Source of the DNA: an uncultured Bacilli bacterium
GTDB taxonomy: Bacteria; Bacillota_I; Bacilli_A; RF39; UBA660
Direction of reading: 5' to 3'
Length of the DNA: 41,628 nt
NCBI GenBank assembly: GCA_934162325.1
Contig: CAKPIH010000004.1
Location: 1-41,628 of the forward strand
Shown here: piece by piece, positions 1 to 8,288 of the stretch
How the letters are laid out: the number at the start of each line of letters is the position of its first letter
How positions within the stretch are numbered: position 1 is the first letter of the stretch
Notes under the pieces: model-generated
Databases searched by the model: none
What the model was told of the DNA's origin: nothing
Seen by the model: only the letters and a program-made list of their open reading frames with translations
Position numbers and translations under genes: made by a program

Positions 1-219
1 TATAATGCAAGCAGTAATGCTAGTGGCATTACTTATGCTTCAAGTGGAGTAACTACATTAACATTATTTACTGATAGAAATGTTAATACTACTACTGATA
101 AATATACTTTATATTTATGGTTTAATGGTAAAGACTTTACTAATCCAGATACTATGCAGAATAAGACATTATCATTTAACTTATATGCTACTGGTAAGAA
201 TGCTACATTAAATGGTTAA
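1..219 (+). CDS. C-terminal part of a TasA/CalY-like small surface protein (5' end outside window)
   Basis: The reading frame is open from base 1 to the TAA at 217-219 and encodes 72 residues. They align closely with the last 74 residues of the protein at 14896-15474: both contain GVTTLTLFT, DKYTLYLWFNGKD and LSF(N/D)LYATG. It is therefore the tail of a paralog of that short secreted protein, which has a TasA/camelysin-like N-terminal membrane or signal segment. The start, signal segment and leader lie outside the window. A role as an extracellular fibre or surface protein is inferred from the complete paralog. Confidence 0.75.
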   Translation, partial: YNASSNASGITYASSGVTTLTLFTDRNVNTTTDKYTLYLWFNGKDFTNPDTMQNKTLSFNLYATGKNATLNG

Positions 220-286
220 TTGATATGAAAAAATATTTGTTTTCAAAAAAAGATATAAAAATAAGTGATTTTATGTCGCAAAGTAA

Positions 287-315
287 TTGACTAAGAAATT
301 ATTTTGTGATAAGAT
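287..315 (+). promoter_or_regulatory. Promoter of the prepilin-like gene
   Basis: TTGACT (287-292) and TAAGAT (310-315) are separated by 17 bp, with a TG one base before the -10 (extended -10). The start codon is about 30 bp downstream, behind the Shine-Dalgarno GAGGAGG. Confidence 0.55.
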
Positions 316-344
316 TATATTATAAATAGAGGAGGATTAAAATA

Positions 345-869
345 ATGAAAAAATTAAATAGAAAAGGATTTACTTTAATAGAGTTACTAGCAGTTATCGT
401 TATACTTGCTATTATCGTTGTAGTTACTGTACCTACAATTATTAGTACTATTAGTGATGCAAGAGTACAAAGTATTTGGAACTTAGCAAATGAAACTGCA
501 AATAGTTACAATACAGGAGCTGCTCAAGATTTACTTTCACCTGGTAAAACATTGAAAGGTGCTACTGCTACTACTAGTTGGCAATGTTTGGCTAATGTTA
601 GTAATATAGATAGTACAAAAGGAAGTGTTAACTTAGCTGAAATTCTTGATTTAAGTACAAATGACTTGATACTTAGTGGAACTGCTCCAACTGATGCTGA
701 TTTAGCTAAAGATAATTATAAACCAACTCAATCAATTTGCTCTGCTATTAAAGTTACTGGTTCTGGAAGTGCTGTTGTATTCTTAAATGCAAAAAATGCT
801 GGTAAGTTTGCTATTGCAAATAAGTCTGTTTATGCTTTAAGCAGTGAAGATGCTGGCCATCAAAATTAA
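345..869 (+). CDS. Type IV prepilin-like protein
   Basis: This 174-residue protein begins with a class III prepilin signal: a short basic leader, then G8|FTLIELL with Glu at mature position +5, then a hydrophobic helix to about residue 36. Such proteins are cut and N-methylated by a prepilin peptidase and assembled into pili or pseudopili (pilin or ComGC class). The soluble part is rich in Ala, Thr and Ser. It carries two cysteines (C81 and C132) that could form the disulfide usual in minor pilins. No prepilin peptidase, pilus ATPase or com genes lie nearby, so the assembly machinery must be elsewhere. It has its own promoter and terminator and is monocistronic. A strong Shine-Dalgarno supports the start. 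Whether it serves in a pilus, secretion or DNA uptake cannot be told from sequence. Confidence 0.85.
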   Translation: MKKLNRKGFTLIELLAVIVILAIIVVVTVPTIISTISDARVQSIWNLANETANSYNTGAAQDLLSPGKTLKGATATTSWQCLANVSNIDSTKGSVNLAEILDLSTNDLILSGTAPTDADLAKDNYKPTQSICSAIKVTGSGSAVVFLNAKNAGKFAIANKSVYALSSEDAGHQN

Positions 870-877
870 TTATTGTA

Positions 878-900
878 GAGGAATAATTCCTCTTTTTCTT
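878..900 (+). terminator. Terminator after the prepilin gene
   Basis: GAGGAA-TAA-TTCCTC forms a 6-bp hairpin followed by a T-rich run (TTTTTCTTTTTC). The T-run overlaps the expected -35 position of the next promoter. Confidence 0.7.
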
Positions 901-915
901 TTTCTAAAAATATAG

Positions 916-921
916 TATAAT
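916..921 (+). promoter_or_regulatory. -10 box upstream of nfo
   Basis: A perfect TATAAT sits 22 bp before the nfo start. The only -35 candidate at a 17-bp spacing lies in the T-tract of the preceding terminator and is a poor match. Confidence 0.4.
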
Positions 922-943
922 GATATAGAAAGAGGTAGATAGA

Positions 944-1843
944 ATGAATTTAATAATAGGTAGTCATGTATCATATAATAATAAAAGTCAGTTACTTGGA
1001 AGCGTTAAAGAAGCACTAAGTTATAAGGCAAATACTTTTATGTTTTATACAGGAGCCCCACAGAATACTAATAGAAGTGTTATTGAAGATTCTCTTACAA
1101 TGGAAGCATATAAATTAATGAAAGAAAATAATATTGCTTTAGAAAAAGTAATAGTACATGCTCCTTATATAGTTAATTTAGCTAATTTTAATAATTTTGA
1201 TTTTTCAGTATCATTTCTTATAAACGAAGTAGAAAGATGTAGTACTTTAGGTATTAAGTATTTAGTATTACATCCAGGATCAGCAGTTAATTGTTCTAGA
1301 GAAGAAGCTATTAATAATATAAGTAAAGGATTAAATTTAATATTAGATAATGATTATGATGTAACTATCTTACTAGAAACAATGGCAGGTAAAGGTAATG
1401 AAATGGGTAAGACATTTGAAGAATTAAAAGCTATTATTGATAAAGTTAAATATCAAGATAAGATTGGAGTATGTATAGATACTTGTCACTTAAATGATGC
1501 TGGTTATGATATGAGTAATTTTGACGAGGTACTTGATAATTTTGATAAAGTAATAGGTATTAATAAAATAGGTTGTATTCATGTTAATGATAGTAAGAAT
1601 AAAATAAGTAGTCATAAAGATAGACATGAGAATATAGGCTTTGGAACTATAGGTTTTGATAATTTAATAAAAATAATTTATAATGAAAGATTAGAAGAAA
1701 TACCTAGAATATTAGAAACACCATATGTTACTAAGGATGATAATAGTAAAGAAAAAGTATATCCCCCATATAAATATGAAATAGAAATGATAAGAAATAA
1801 AAAGTTTGATAGTAATTTAATAACTAAAATAAGAGAAGGCTAG
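944..1843 (+). CDS. nfo: Deoxyribonuclease IV (AP endonuclease IV)
   Basis: This 299-residue protein has the usual length and order of the endonuclease IV family, a zinc-dependent TIM-barrel enzyme that cuts DNA 5' of abasic sites in base excision repair. Metal-ligand motifs are visible in order: GSHVS near the N-terminus, VHAPY, LVLHPG, LLETMAGKG, CIDTCH, IHVNDSK, KDRHENIG and LETP near the C-terminus. The start has a good Shine-Dalgarno (AGAGGTAG). The last codons lie inside a palindrome shared with the convergent gene downstream. In Bacillus subtilis nfo (yqfS) is next to yqfT, which agrees with the tentative call for that neighbour. Confidence 0.95.
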   Translation: MNLIIGSHVSYNNKSQLLGSVKEALSYKANTFMFYTGAPQNTNRSVIEDSLTMEAYKLMKENNIALEKVIVHAPYIVNLANFNNFDFSVSFLINEVERCSTLGIKYLVLHPGSAVNCSREEAINNISKGLNLILDNDYDVTILLETMAGKGNEMGKTFEELKAIIDKVKYQDKIGVCIDTCHLNDAGYDMSNFDEVLDNFDKVIGINKIGCIHVNDSKNKISSHKDRHENIGFGTIGFDNLIKIIYNERLEEIPRILETPYVTKDDNSKEKVYPPYKYEIEMIRNKKFDSNLITKIREG

Positions 1844-1851
1844 CCTTCTCT
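1832..1851. terminator. Bidirectional terminator spanning two overlapping stop codons
   Basis: AGAGAAGGCT-AGCCTTCTCT is a perfect 20-bp palindrome. Its centre (GGCTAGCC) contains the TAG stops of nfo on the plus strand and of the convergent gene on the minus strand, so the two genes overlap by 4 bp. Both proteins end in Ile-Arg-Glu-Gly for this reason. T-rich sequence follows on the plus side; the minus side is less T-rich. Confidence 0.65.
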
Positions 1852-2121
1852 TATGTTTTTAGTAAACATATCTATTTTATCTTTAAATTTTATATATAAG
1901 TTTTCTATTTTATTATAGGTAAGTGGTTTAACCTTAAATTTAATTTCATTTAAAATATCTTTAGGATTACCATAAATAATAGTCTTATAATCTTTTTTAA
2001 TATAATCATATATTAATTCTACTTCTTCTTTATCTAAAGATATTCCTTGTTTTTCAGCATAATAAGTAATATCACTTTTTCTTAATCTGTTTACATATTC
2101 ACTAATTAAATAAATATTCAT
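1840..2121 (-). CDS. Small conserved protein, possibly YqfT/DUF2624-like
   Basis: A 93-residue, charged, probably cytoplasmic and helical protein with no signal peptide or membrane segment. It starts at ATG 2119-2121 with a Shine-Dalgarno AGGTGA, giving it real gene character. The first half, with its DITYYAEKQGISL and EEVELIYDYIKKDYK stretches, resembles the helix-turn layout of the DUF2624 proteins encoded next to nfo in Bacillus (YqfT). That resemblance and the neighbourhood are the only grounds for the name. Function is unknown. A CATATAGTTA on the minus strand just upstream (plus 2135-2144) resembles the -10 of mother-cell sporulation promoters. Confidence 0.6.
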   Translation of the reverse strand: MNIYLISEYVNRLRKSDITYYAEKQGISLDKEEVELIYDYIKKDYKTIIYGNPKDILNEIKFKVKPLTYNKIENLYIKFKDKIDMFTKNIREG

Positions 2122-2161
2122 AAATTCACCTAATTAACTATATGTATAATTAGAATAAATA

Positions 2162-2170
2162 TGATATAAT
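2162..2170 (+). promoter_or_regulatory. Extended -10 promoter of the PBP gene
   Basis: TGA-TATAAT is an extended -10 element 22 bp before the ATG. A second TATAAT lies 20 bp upstream (2145-2150). No convincing -35 is seen for either. Confidence 0.45.
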
Positions 2171-2191
2171 AATAAAAGGAAGGTTGATAAC

Positions 2192-4309
2192 ATGAAAAGA
2201 ACAATTAATAAACCTAAGAAAAAAAGCACCAAGAAAAAATTAGAAATAAAGAAGAATAGTAAACCTTTAAATAAAACAAAAAAAGATGAAAGAAATCTTA
2301 CTGAAGTAATAAATAAAAGATATAATTCTTTAATATTTATAGTAATAATTTTATATGTTGTAATACTAGGAAGAGTATTTTATCTTCAAATAATTAAAGA
2401 GAATGATTATAAAGAGAGTCTTGCTATGGCTACTGAAAAAACAGTAGAAAGTACTAGTGCTCCAAGAGGTAGAATATATGATCGAAATTATAATTTACTA
2501 GTAGATAATGAAGGAGTTAAGACAATATATTATAAGAAACAAAGTGGAATAACTAATAAAGAAGAAATAGAACTTGCCTATACAGTAGCGGATAATATAA
2601 ATCTAGACTATTCTAAAGTTAATGAAAATAGATTAAAAACCTTCTACTACAAAGGACATTACAAAGAATGTAAAAAGAAAATTACTGATAAAGAGTGGGA
2701 AGAATATAATAAAAGAAAACTAAATGATAAAGATATAGAAAAACTTATATATGAAAGATTAGATGAAGAAATAAGTACCTATGATGAAAGAGATAAAAAA
2801 GCAGCTTATATATATTATTTAATGAATAAAGGATATTCATATGCAGAAAAAGTAATTAAAAATAAAGAAGTTAGTGAAGAAGAATATGCTTATATAAGTG
2901 AAAACATTGATAACTTAAAAGGCTTTAATACTAAGTTAGATTGGGAAAGAGTATATTTATATGGAGATACTTTTAAAAGTATTTTAGGTAATGTATCTTC
3001 AAATAATCAAGGTATACCTTCAGAATTAGCAGAAATATATCTAAAGAAAGGTTATTCATTAGATGATAGAGTAGGAATATCATATTTAGAATATCAATAT
3101 GAAAACTATTTAAAAGGAACGAAAGCTAAGTATAGATTACTTCCTGATAATAGTTATGAATTAGTAAGTGAAGGTAAGAGAGGCAGTGATATAGTTCTTA
3201 CTATAGATATTAACTTACAAAAATACTTAGAAGAAATTCTATCTAATGAAGTATATAATGCTAAAGGAGAAGCAGGTACTACTTATTATAATAGATCATT
3301 CGCTGTAGTCGCAGATCCTAATACAGGAGAAATACTAGCAATGGGAGGAAAACAAGTACTTGATAAAGATGGCTCTAAATATATTGTAGATTATACTCCA
3401 GGTATAGCGACATTACCAGTAACTCCAGGTTCAGTAGTAAAAGGTGCTTCGATGATGGTAGGATATAAATATGGTGCTATTGATATTGGTAGTCACCAGT
3501 ATGATGAATGCCTTAAAATAAAAGATACACCTCTAAAATGTTCATGGCGAACAATGGGGGATATTGATGATATATATGCTTTAGCATTTTCTTCAAATGT
3601 ATATCAGTATAAAATAGCAATTACTGTCGGAAAAGGAAAATACGAATATGATAAAGGATTATCTTTAGATGAAGAAGCCTTTAAAAAGTATCGAGATATG
3701 TATGCTGAATTTGGTCTTGGTAAAAAAACTGGTATTGACTTACCAGTAGAAAGCTTAGGATATATGGGTACTAGTAAACTACCAGGACATTTATTAGATT
3801 TCTCAATTGGACAATATGATACTTATACACCAATACAATTATCACAATATATAAATACTATTGCTAATGGTGGCAAAAGATTAAAACCATATTTATTAAA
3901 AGAAGTATATAAAGCCAGTGATAATGGTGAAAAATTTGGTTCACTAATATATAAAACTGAAACAAAAGTAATGGGAACATTATCAGTAGAAGATAAATAT
4001 ATAAATAGAGTAAGAGAAGGATTTAGTGCTGTTGTTCAAAATGGTTTAGGTTATGGCTATATGGGTTATTATACAAATTCTGCTGGTAAGACAGGAACTA
4101 GCCAAAGCTTTATAGATACTGATGGCGATAATAAAGTTGATACAGAAACAATTACTACATCATTTGTAGGATATTCACCTAGTGATAGTCCTAAAATGAG
4201 TATCGTAGTAGTATCACCAGATGCAGGTATTCCCGATGTTACTCAGTCAAGTGTTACCAAAAGAATATCATCCCAAATAGTCAATAAATTCTTTGAACTA
4301 AATCAATGA
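2192..4309 (+). CDS. Class B penicillin-binding protein (PBP2/SpoVD-type transpeptidase)
   Basis: A 705-residue D,D-transpeptidase that cross-links peptidoglycan outside the membrane. A very basic cytoplasmic tail (residues 1-44) is followed by one transmembrane helix (about 46-67), then the dimerisation domain with the conserved APRGRIYDRN at 90-99. The transpeptidase domain has the three active-site motifs: SVVK (Ser414 nucleophile, Lys417), SSN (467-469) and KTGTS (633-637). There is no C-terminal PASTA domain. In a spore-former it may be the SpoVD-type enzyme for cortex synthesis or an ordinary elongation or division PBP; sequence alone does not decide. The gene stops with TGA, showing that TGA is not read as Trp here. 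Confidence 0.92.
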   Translation: MKRTINKPKKKSTKKKLEIKKNSKPLNKTKKDERNLTEVINKRYNSLIFIVIILYVVILGRVFYLQIIKENDYKESLAMATEKTVESTSAPRGRIYDRNYNLLVDNEGVKTIYYKKQSGITNKEEIELAYTVADNINLDYSKVNENRLKTFYYKGHYKECKKKITDKEWEEYNKRKLNDKDIEKLIYERLDEEISTYDERDKKAAYIYYLMNKGYSYAEKVIKNKEVSEEEYAYISENIDNLKGFNTKLDWERVYLYGDTFKSILGNVSSNNQGIPSELAEIYLKKGYSLDDRVGISYLEYQYENYLKGTKAKYRLLPDNSYELVSEGKRGSDIVLTIDINLQKYLEEILSNEVYNAKGEAGTTYYNRSFAVVADPNTGEILAMGGKQVLDKDGSKYIVDYTPGIATLPVTPGSVVKGASMMVGYKYGAIDIGSHQYDECLKIKDTPLKCSWRTMGDIDDIYALAFSSNVYQYKIAITVGKGKYEYDKGLSLDEEAFKKYRDMYAEFGLGKKTGIDLPVESLGYMGTSKLPGHLLDFSIGQYDTYTPIQLSQYINTIANGGKRLKPYLLKEVYKASDNGEKFGSLIYKTETKVMGTLSVEDKYINRVREGFSAVVQNGLGYGYMGYYTNSAGKTGTSQSFIDTDGDNKVDTETITTSFVGYSPSDSPKMSIVVVSPDAGIPDVTQSSVTKRISSQIVNKFFELNQ

Positions 4310-4320
4310 CAAAAAAGCTA

Positions 4321-4349
4321 TTGACAAGTAAATAAAATTAGCATATAAT
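4321..4349 (+). promoter_or_regulatory. Consensus sigma-A promoter of the ileS T-box transcript
   Basis: A perfect TTGACA (4321-4326) and a perfect TATAAT (4344-4349) with 17-bp spacing. It is the best housekeeping promoter in the window and reads into the T-box leader. Confidence 0.85.
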
Positions 4350-4365
4350 ATGATTATATTAAAAC

Positions 4366-4572
4366 AAAGGAAAGAGACGGTATAGTAAAATAGTTGTAGA
4401 GAGCTAATGGTTGGTGAAAATTAGTATGATAGTTACTATATAGATCACTCTTGATGTGTTTTTCTGAATATTTTAAGAAAAACCGGAAGTAGATTCCGTT
4501 ATCAAAAAGAGAGCACTTAAGTGAAGTAAGGTGGTACCGCGGTTATTCGTCCTTATAAACTAGTGTTTTTTT
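4366..4572 (+). ncRNA. T-box leader of ileS (isoleucine specifier)
   Basis: The conserved T-box GTGGTACCGCGG is at 4531-4542, with the GAGAG and GGTGAAA elements of stem I upstream. ATC at 4444-4446 (TAG-ATC-ACTC) sits where the specifier codon is expected and reads Ile, matching the gene downstream. Uncharged tRNA-Ile would pair here and at the T-box to allow transcription of ileS. The terminator is less regular than usual. The best I can draw is AGCACT pairing with AGTGTT and GTAAGG with CCTTAT around the T-box, followed by TTTTTT ending near 4572. The usual GGACGAA partner of the T-box 3' side is missing. Confidence 0.9.
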
Positions 4573-4602
4573 GTTTTATAAAATAGAAAGAAGGAGAGAA
4601 AG

Positions 4603-7302
4603 ATGAATTATAAAGAGACATTATTAATGCCAGAGACAAGTTTTCAAATGCGTGGAAACTTACCAGAAAATGAAAAATTACAAAGAGAAAAATGGGAGAA
4701 AATGGATTTATACAATAAAGTAAGAGAAAAGAACAAAGGAAAAACACCATTTGTCTTACATGATGGTCCTCCATATGCTAATGGTAATATTCATATAGGC
4801 CATGCTATGAATAAGATTTTAAAAGATTTTGTAAATAGATATAAAATGATGAGTGGATATGATATGATTTATATTCCTGGTTGGGATACTCATGGTCTTC
4901 CTATTGAACAAGCTGTTACCAATAGCGGTGTAGATAGAAAAAGTATGGATAAAGCCGAATTTAGAGCTTTATGTGAAAAGTATGCTTATGAACAAATAGA
5001 AAAACAAATGCAAGGCTTTAAAGAATTAAATGTACTAGCAGACTGGGACCACCCATATATTACATTACAAAAAGAAATGGAAGCTAGACAAATAGAAGTA
5101 TTTGCTGAAATGGCTAAGAAAGGCTTAATCTTTAAAGGATTAAAGCCAGTATACTGGAGTCCATCATCAGAGTCCGCTCTTGCTGAAGCAGAAATAGAAT
5201 ATCACGATCGAAAAGATCCATCAATATATGTAGCCTTCCCTGTAGTAGAAGGAAATGATACTGTAAATGTAGGAGATAACCTAGTAATATGGACAACAAC
5301 TCCATGGACATTACCATGTAATACTGGAATAGCAATTAGTGAAAAATTTGACTATGCAAAAGTATTAGTTAATGATAAATACTATATTGTAGCTAACGAA
5401 CTACTAGAAGACTTAGCTAAAGAGTTTGGTTGGGAAAACTATGAAGTAGTTAATGTATTTACTGGAGACAAAATTGAAGGAGTAAAATATAAACATGTTT
5501 TCATGGATAGAGTAGCACCAGTAATTGATGGTTTCCATGTAACTCTAGATGCAGGTACTGGATTAGTACATATAGCACCAATGTATGGAGCAGATGACTT
5601 CATTATTGGTAAAGAATATAACCTAGAAATGGTAAACGGTATCGATGATCAAGGTGTATTAAATGAATTATCAGGAGAGTTTAATGGCTTATTCTTTGAA
5701 GATGCCAATAAAGCTGTAACAGTAAAATTAGATGAATTAGGCGTACTTCTAAAATTAAAGTTCATTACCCACTCATACCCACATGACTGGAGAACTAAGA
5801 AACCAATTATCTTTAGAGCTACAAAGCAATGGTTCTGTAGTATTGATAAGATTAGAGATGATCTTCTAAACGAACTAGAAAACAATGTAAAATTCCATAC
5901 TGAATGGGGTAAAAAGAGATTATACAACATGATTCATGATCGTGGAGACTGGTGTATTTCTAGACAAAGAGTATGGGGAGTACCAATTCCTATCTTCTAT
6001 AACGAAGACGGAAGTGAAATCGTTGACTATGATGTCATGATGCATGTAGCAGACTTATTTAGAAAATATGGTTCAAATATCTGGTTTGAGAAAGAAGCCA
6101 AAGACCTTCTACCAGAAGGATATACAAATCCAGCTAGTCCAAATGGTAACTTTACTAAAGAAGAAGATATCATGGATGTATGGTTTGATTCAGGTTCTAC
6201 TTGGAATGGTGTATTAATAGAGCAAGGATTACCATATCCATCAGATATGTATCTAGAAGGATCAGACCAATATCGTGGATGGTTCAATAGTTCATTAATC
6301 TGCGGAGTAGCAGTAACAGGTAAAGCTCCATATAAAGAATTAGTATCTCATGGCTTTACTTTAGATGGTAATGGAAATAAAATGAGTAAGAGTCTTGGTA
6401 ATGTAATAGTACCAGCAGATATGGTAAGATTACATGGATCAGATATCTTAAGACTATGGGTTGCCTCAACTGATTATACAGAAGATGTAAGAATTAGTGA
6501 TGATCTAATTAAACAAGTAAAAGAAAGCTATCGTAAGATTAGAAATACTTATAAATTTATGTTAGGTAATTTAAAAGACTTTGATTATACTAAAGATAGT
6601 GTTAAATATGAAGATATGCCATACTATGATAAATATATGATGAATGAATTAAATAAATTTACTAAGAATGTTCTAGAAGAATATAATAACTATAACTTCC
6701 AAAACGTATATAAATTAGTTAATAACTTTGTATCATTCACATTATCAAACTTCTATCTAGACTTTACTAAAGATATTCTATATATCGAAAAAGCAGACTC
6801 CCTAGTAAGAAGAAGTGTACAAACAGTACTATATAACATTCTAAATAATGAAGTAAAATTACTTGCACCAATTCTTCCATATACTAGTGAAGAAGTATAT
6901 AGTTTACTTCCACATACTGAAGAATCAGTACATTTAACAGATATGCCAGAAGTAGTAACATACTCTGATAGTACTGAAGTAGAAGAATTATTTAACTTAT
7001 TCTTTGAACTAAAAGATAAAGTAAATAAAAAACTAGAAGAAGCAAGAAATGAAAAACTAATAGGATCCGCTCTAGAAGCCGTAGTTAAGATTAACTTAGA
7101 TCCAAAATATAATGAAGTAAAAGAAAAATTAGACTCTTACTTACATCAATTATTTATTGTATCTAAAGTAGAATATACTACCGATGGAGAAGAAGTAGTA
7201 GTAGAAAAAAGTACTGGTGAAAAATGTAATAGATGCTGGAACTATGTTGATCACTTAAATGGTGATATCTGTGATAGATGTCATAATATTATAAATAGTT
7301 AA
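4603..7302 (+). CDS. ileS: Isoleucyl-tRNA synthetase
   Basis: An 899-residue class I synthetase that charges tRNA-Ile, controlled by the Ile T-box just upstream. The N-terminus MNYKETLLMP is typical of bacterial IleRS. HIGH is at residues 64-67 (NIHIGHAMN), KMSKS at 593-597, and the CP1 editing domain (WTTTPWTLP) lies between them. The C-terminal zinc ribbon with CNRCW and CDRCH is intact, making this the eubacterial type with a terminal zinc finger. Length is close to the Bacillus enzyme. The Shine-Dalgarno AAGGAGAG fits the start. The sigma-like gene follows after 54 bp. Confidence 0.98.
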   Translation: MNYKETLLMPETSFQMRGNLPENEKLQREKWEKMDLYNKVREKNKGKTPFVLHDGPPYANGNIHIGHAMNKILKDFVNRYKMMSGYDMIYIPGWDTHGLPIEQAVTNSGVDRKSMDKAEFRALCEKYAYEQIEKQMQGFKELNVLADWDHPYITLQKEMEARQIEVFAEMAKKGLIFKGLKPVYWSPSSESALAEAEIEYHDRKDPSIYVAFPVVEGNDTVNVGDNLVIWTTTPWTLPCNTGIAISEKFDYAKVLVNDKYYIVANELLEDLAKEFGWENYEVVNVFTGDKIEGVKYKHVFMDRVAPVIDGFHVTLDAGTGLVHIAPMYGADDFIIGKEYNLEMVNGIDDQGVLNELSGEFNGLFFEDANKAVTVKLDELGVLLKLKFITHSYPHDWRTKKPIIFRATKQWFCSIDKIRDDLLNELENNVKFHTEWGKKRLYNMIHDRGDWCISRQRVWGVPIPIFYNEDGSEIVDYDVMMHVADLFRKYGSNIWFEKEAKDLLPEGYTNPASPNGNFTKEEDIMDVWFDSGSTWNGVLIEQGLPYPSDMYLEGSDQYRGWFNSSLICGVAVTGKAPYKELVSHGFTLDGNGNKMSKSLGNVIVPADMVRLHGSDILRLWVASTDYTEDVRISDDLIKQVKESYRKIRNTYKFMLGNLKDFDYTKDSVKYEDMPYYDKYMMNELNKFTKNVLEEYNNYNFQNVYKLVNNFVSFTLSNFYLDFTKDILYIEKADSLVRRSVQTVLYNILNNEVKLLAPILPYTSEEVYSLLPHTEESVHLTDMPEVVTYSDSTEVEELFNLFFELKDKVNKKLEEARNEKLIGSALEAVVKINLDPKYNEVKEKLDSYLHQLFIVSKVEYTTDGEEVVVEKSTGEKCNRCWNYVDHLNGDICDRCHNIINS

Positions 7303-7313
7303 TAAAATATAAT

Positions 7314-7336
7314 GCAGTATCAAAAAAAGATACTGC
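7314..7336 (+). terminator. Hairpin after ileS
   Basis: GCAGTATC and GATACTGC form a perfect 8-bp stem around a loop of seven A. The following sequence (CTTTAATTT) is only weakly T-rich, so partial read-through into the sigma-factor gene is possible. Confidence 0.55.
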
Positions 7337-7356
7337 CTTTAATTTAGGAGGCTCAC

Positions 7357-7947
7357 ATGGATATAGAAAAAAGAAATAACTTAATATTAAATAATTTAAA
7401 ATTAGTCTACTATCAATATAATAGAAAATTTAGTAGCTTACCTATAGAAAAAGAAGACATAATATCAATAGGAATACTTGGCTTAATAAAAGCAATTGAT
7501 AATTATGATAAAGAAAAAGGATATACATTTTCTACTTATGCTCTAAAATGTATTGATAACGAAATATTACAAGGAATAAAAAAAAATAAAAGTTTAGCTA
7601 ATATTAATTTAGAAGATATAATATATGAAGATATATCTTATGCAGATATTATAAGTGATAATATAAATATAGAAGAAGAATACTTATATAATGAAATAAT
7701 ATTTAATATTAAAGATATTATAAGTAAATTAAACGAAAGAGATATATACATATATGAATTATATTTTAAAAGTTTATTAAGCCAAAAAGAAATAGCAAAA
7801 AAAACCAATATATCACAAGCATATGTATCTAGAAAAATAAATAAAATTATAGATATAGTGGAAGCAACATTAGAAAATAGAAGACTAATAGAAAAAAGTA
7901 AAGCAAAAAAGAAAAAAATAGGTTATAACAAAGCAAATGTTTTGTAA
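7357..7947 (+). CDS. Short sigma-70 family RNA polymerase sigma factor
   Basis: A 196-residue protein with sigma region 2 at about residues 8-75 (EDIISIGILGLIKAIDNY, then YTFSTYALKCIDNEI) and region 4 at about 125-165 (LNERDIYIYELYF, then SQKEIAKKTNISQAYVSRKI, a clear helix-turn-helix). Region 3 is short or absent, and the protein is smaller than SigE, SigF, SigG or SigK (230-260 residues). The region 2 wording is closest to sporulation and general sigma-70 factors rather than ECF sigmas. It could be a divergent sporulation sigma or a specialised factor. A good Shine-Dalgarno (TAGGAGG) precedes the ATG, and the tail is Lys-rich. No anti-sigma gene is adjacent. Confidence 0.75.
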   Translation: MDIEKRNNLILNNLKLVYYQYNRKFSSLPIEKEDIISIGILGLIKAIDNYDKEKGYTFSTYALKCIDNEILQGIKKNKSLANINLEDIIYEDISYADIISDNINIEEEYLYNEIIFNIKDIISKLNERDIYIYELYFKSLLSQKEIAKKTNISQAYVSRKINKIIDIVEATLENRRLIEKSKAKKKKIGYNKANVL

Positions 7948-7964
7948 AATTTATGTAAAGACTA

Positions 7965-7991
7965 TTGCATTTATAATTAATATGTTATATT
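7965..7991 (+). promoter_or_regulatory. Promoter of rpoZ
   Basis: TTGCAT (7965-7970) and an extended -10 TGT-TATATT (7983-7991). The spacer is short (15 bp), compensated by the TG. Confidence 0.4.
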
Positions 7992-8018
7992 CTTATATCA
8001 TAAGGGAGTGTGATAATA

Positions 8019-8219
8019 GTGATTTATCCTTCAATTGATAAAATATTAAATATTGTAGATTCAAAGTATGCTTTAGTCTATGTAGTATCAGATAGAGCTA
8101 AACAAATGACTAAAACAGGATATTATCAAATGCCTATTAAAGACTATAAATGTCAAAAAAATATAGGTAGAGCATTAGAAGAAGTATACGAAGGATTAAT
8201 TCATATAGAGAAACATTAG
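8019..8219 (+). CDS. rpoZ: RNA polymerase omega subunit
   Basis: The 66-residue product beginning IYPSIDKILNIVDSKYALV, then RAKQM, GYYQMPI and KNIGRALEEVYEG, is the omega subunit, which helps assemble and stabilise RNA polymerase on beta-prime. I place the start at GTG 8019, about 10 bp after the Shine-Dalgarno AGGGAG. An in-frame GTG at 8010 lies on top of that site and would add MII before the family's normal N-terminus. Its neighbours are a sigma-like gene and not the gmk/coaBC cluster common in Bacillus. Confidence 0.9.
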   Translation: MIYPSIDKILNIVDSKYALVYVVSDRAKQMTKTGYYQMPIKDYKCQKNIGRALEEVYEGLIHIEKH

Positions 8220-8233
8220 ATTTCTCTTTTTTT
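8207..8233 (+). terminator. Terminator of rpoZ
   Basis: AGAGAAA and TTTCTCT form a 7-bp stem with a 7-base loop, followed by a T-run. The stem includes the last codons of rpoZ. Confidence 0.8.
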
Positions 8234-8234
8234 C

Positions 8235-8263
8235 TTGCCTAAAACAAAAAAATAATGTATACT
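8235..8263 (+). promoter_or_regulatory. Promoter of the CHAP hydrolase operon
   Basis: TTGCCT (8235-8240) and TATACT (8258-8263) with 17-bp spacing, 26 bp before the preferred start codon. Confidence 0.5.
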
Positions 8264-8288
8264 AAATATAGAAAAGTGAGTGATTTAT

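Noticed and set aside
4553..6287. Open frames on the minus strand inside the ileS region
   Set aside because: They are antisense to a complete, well-conserved ileS, lack ribosome binding sites and match no family.
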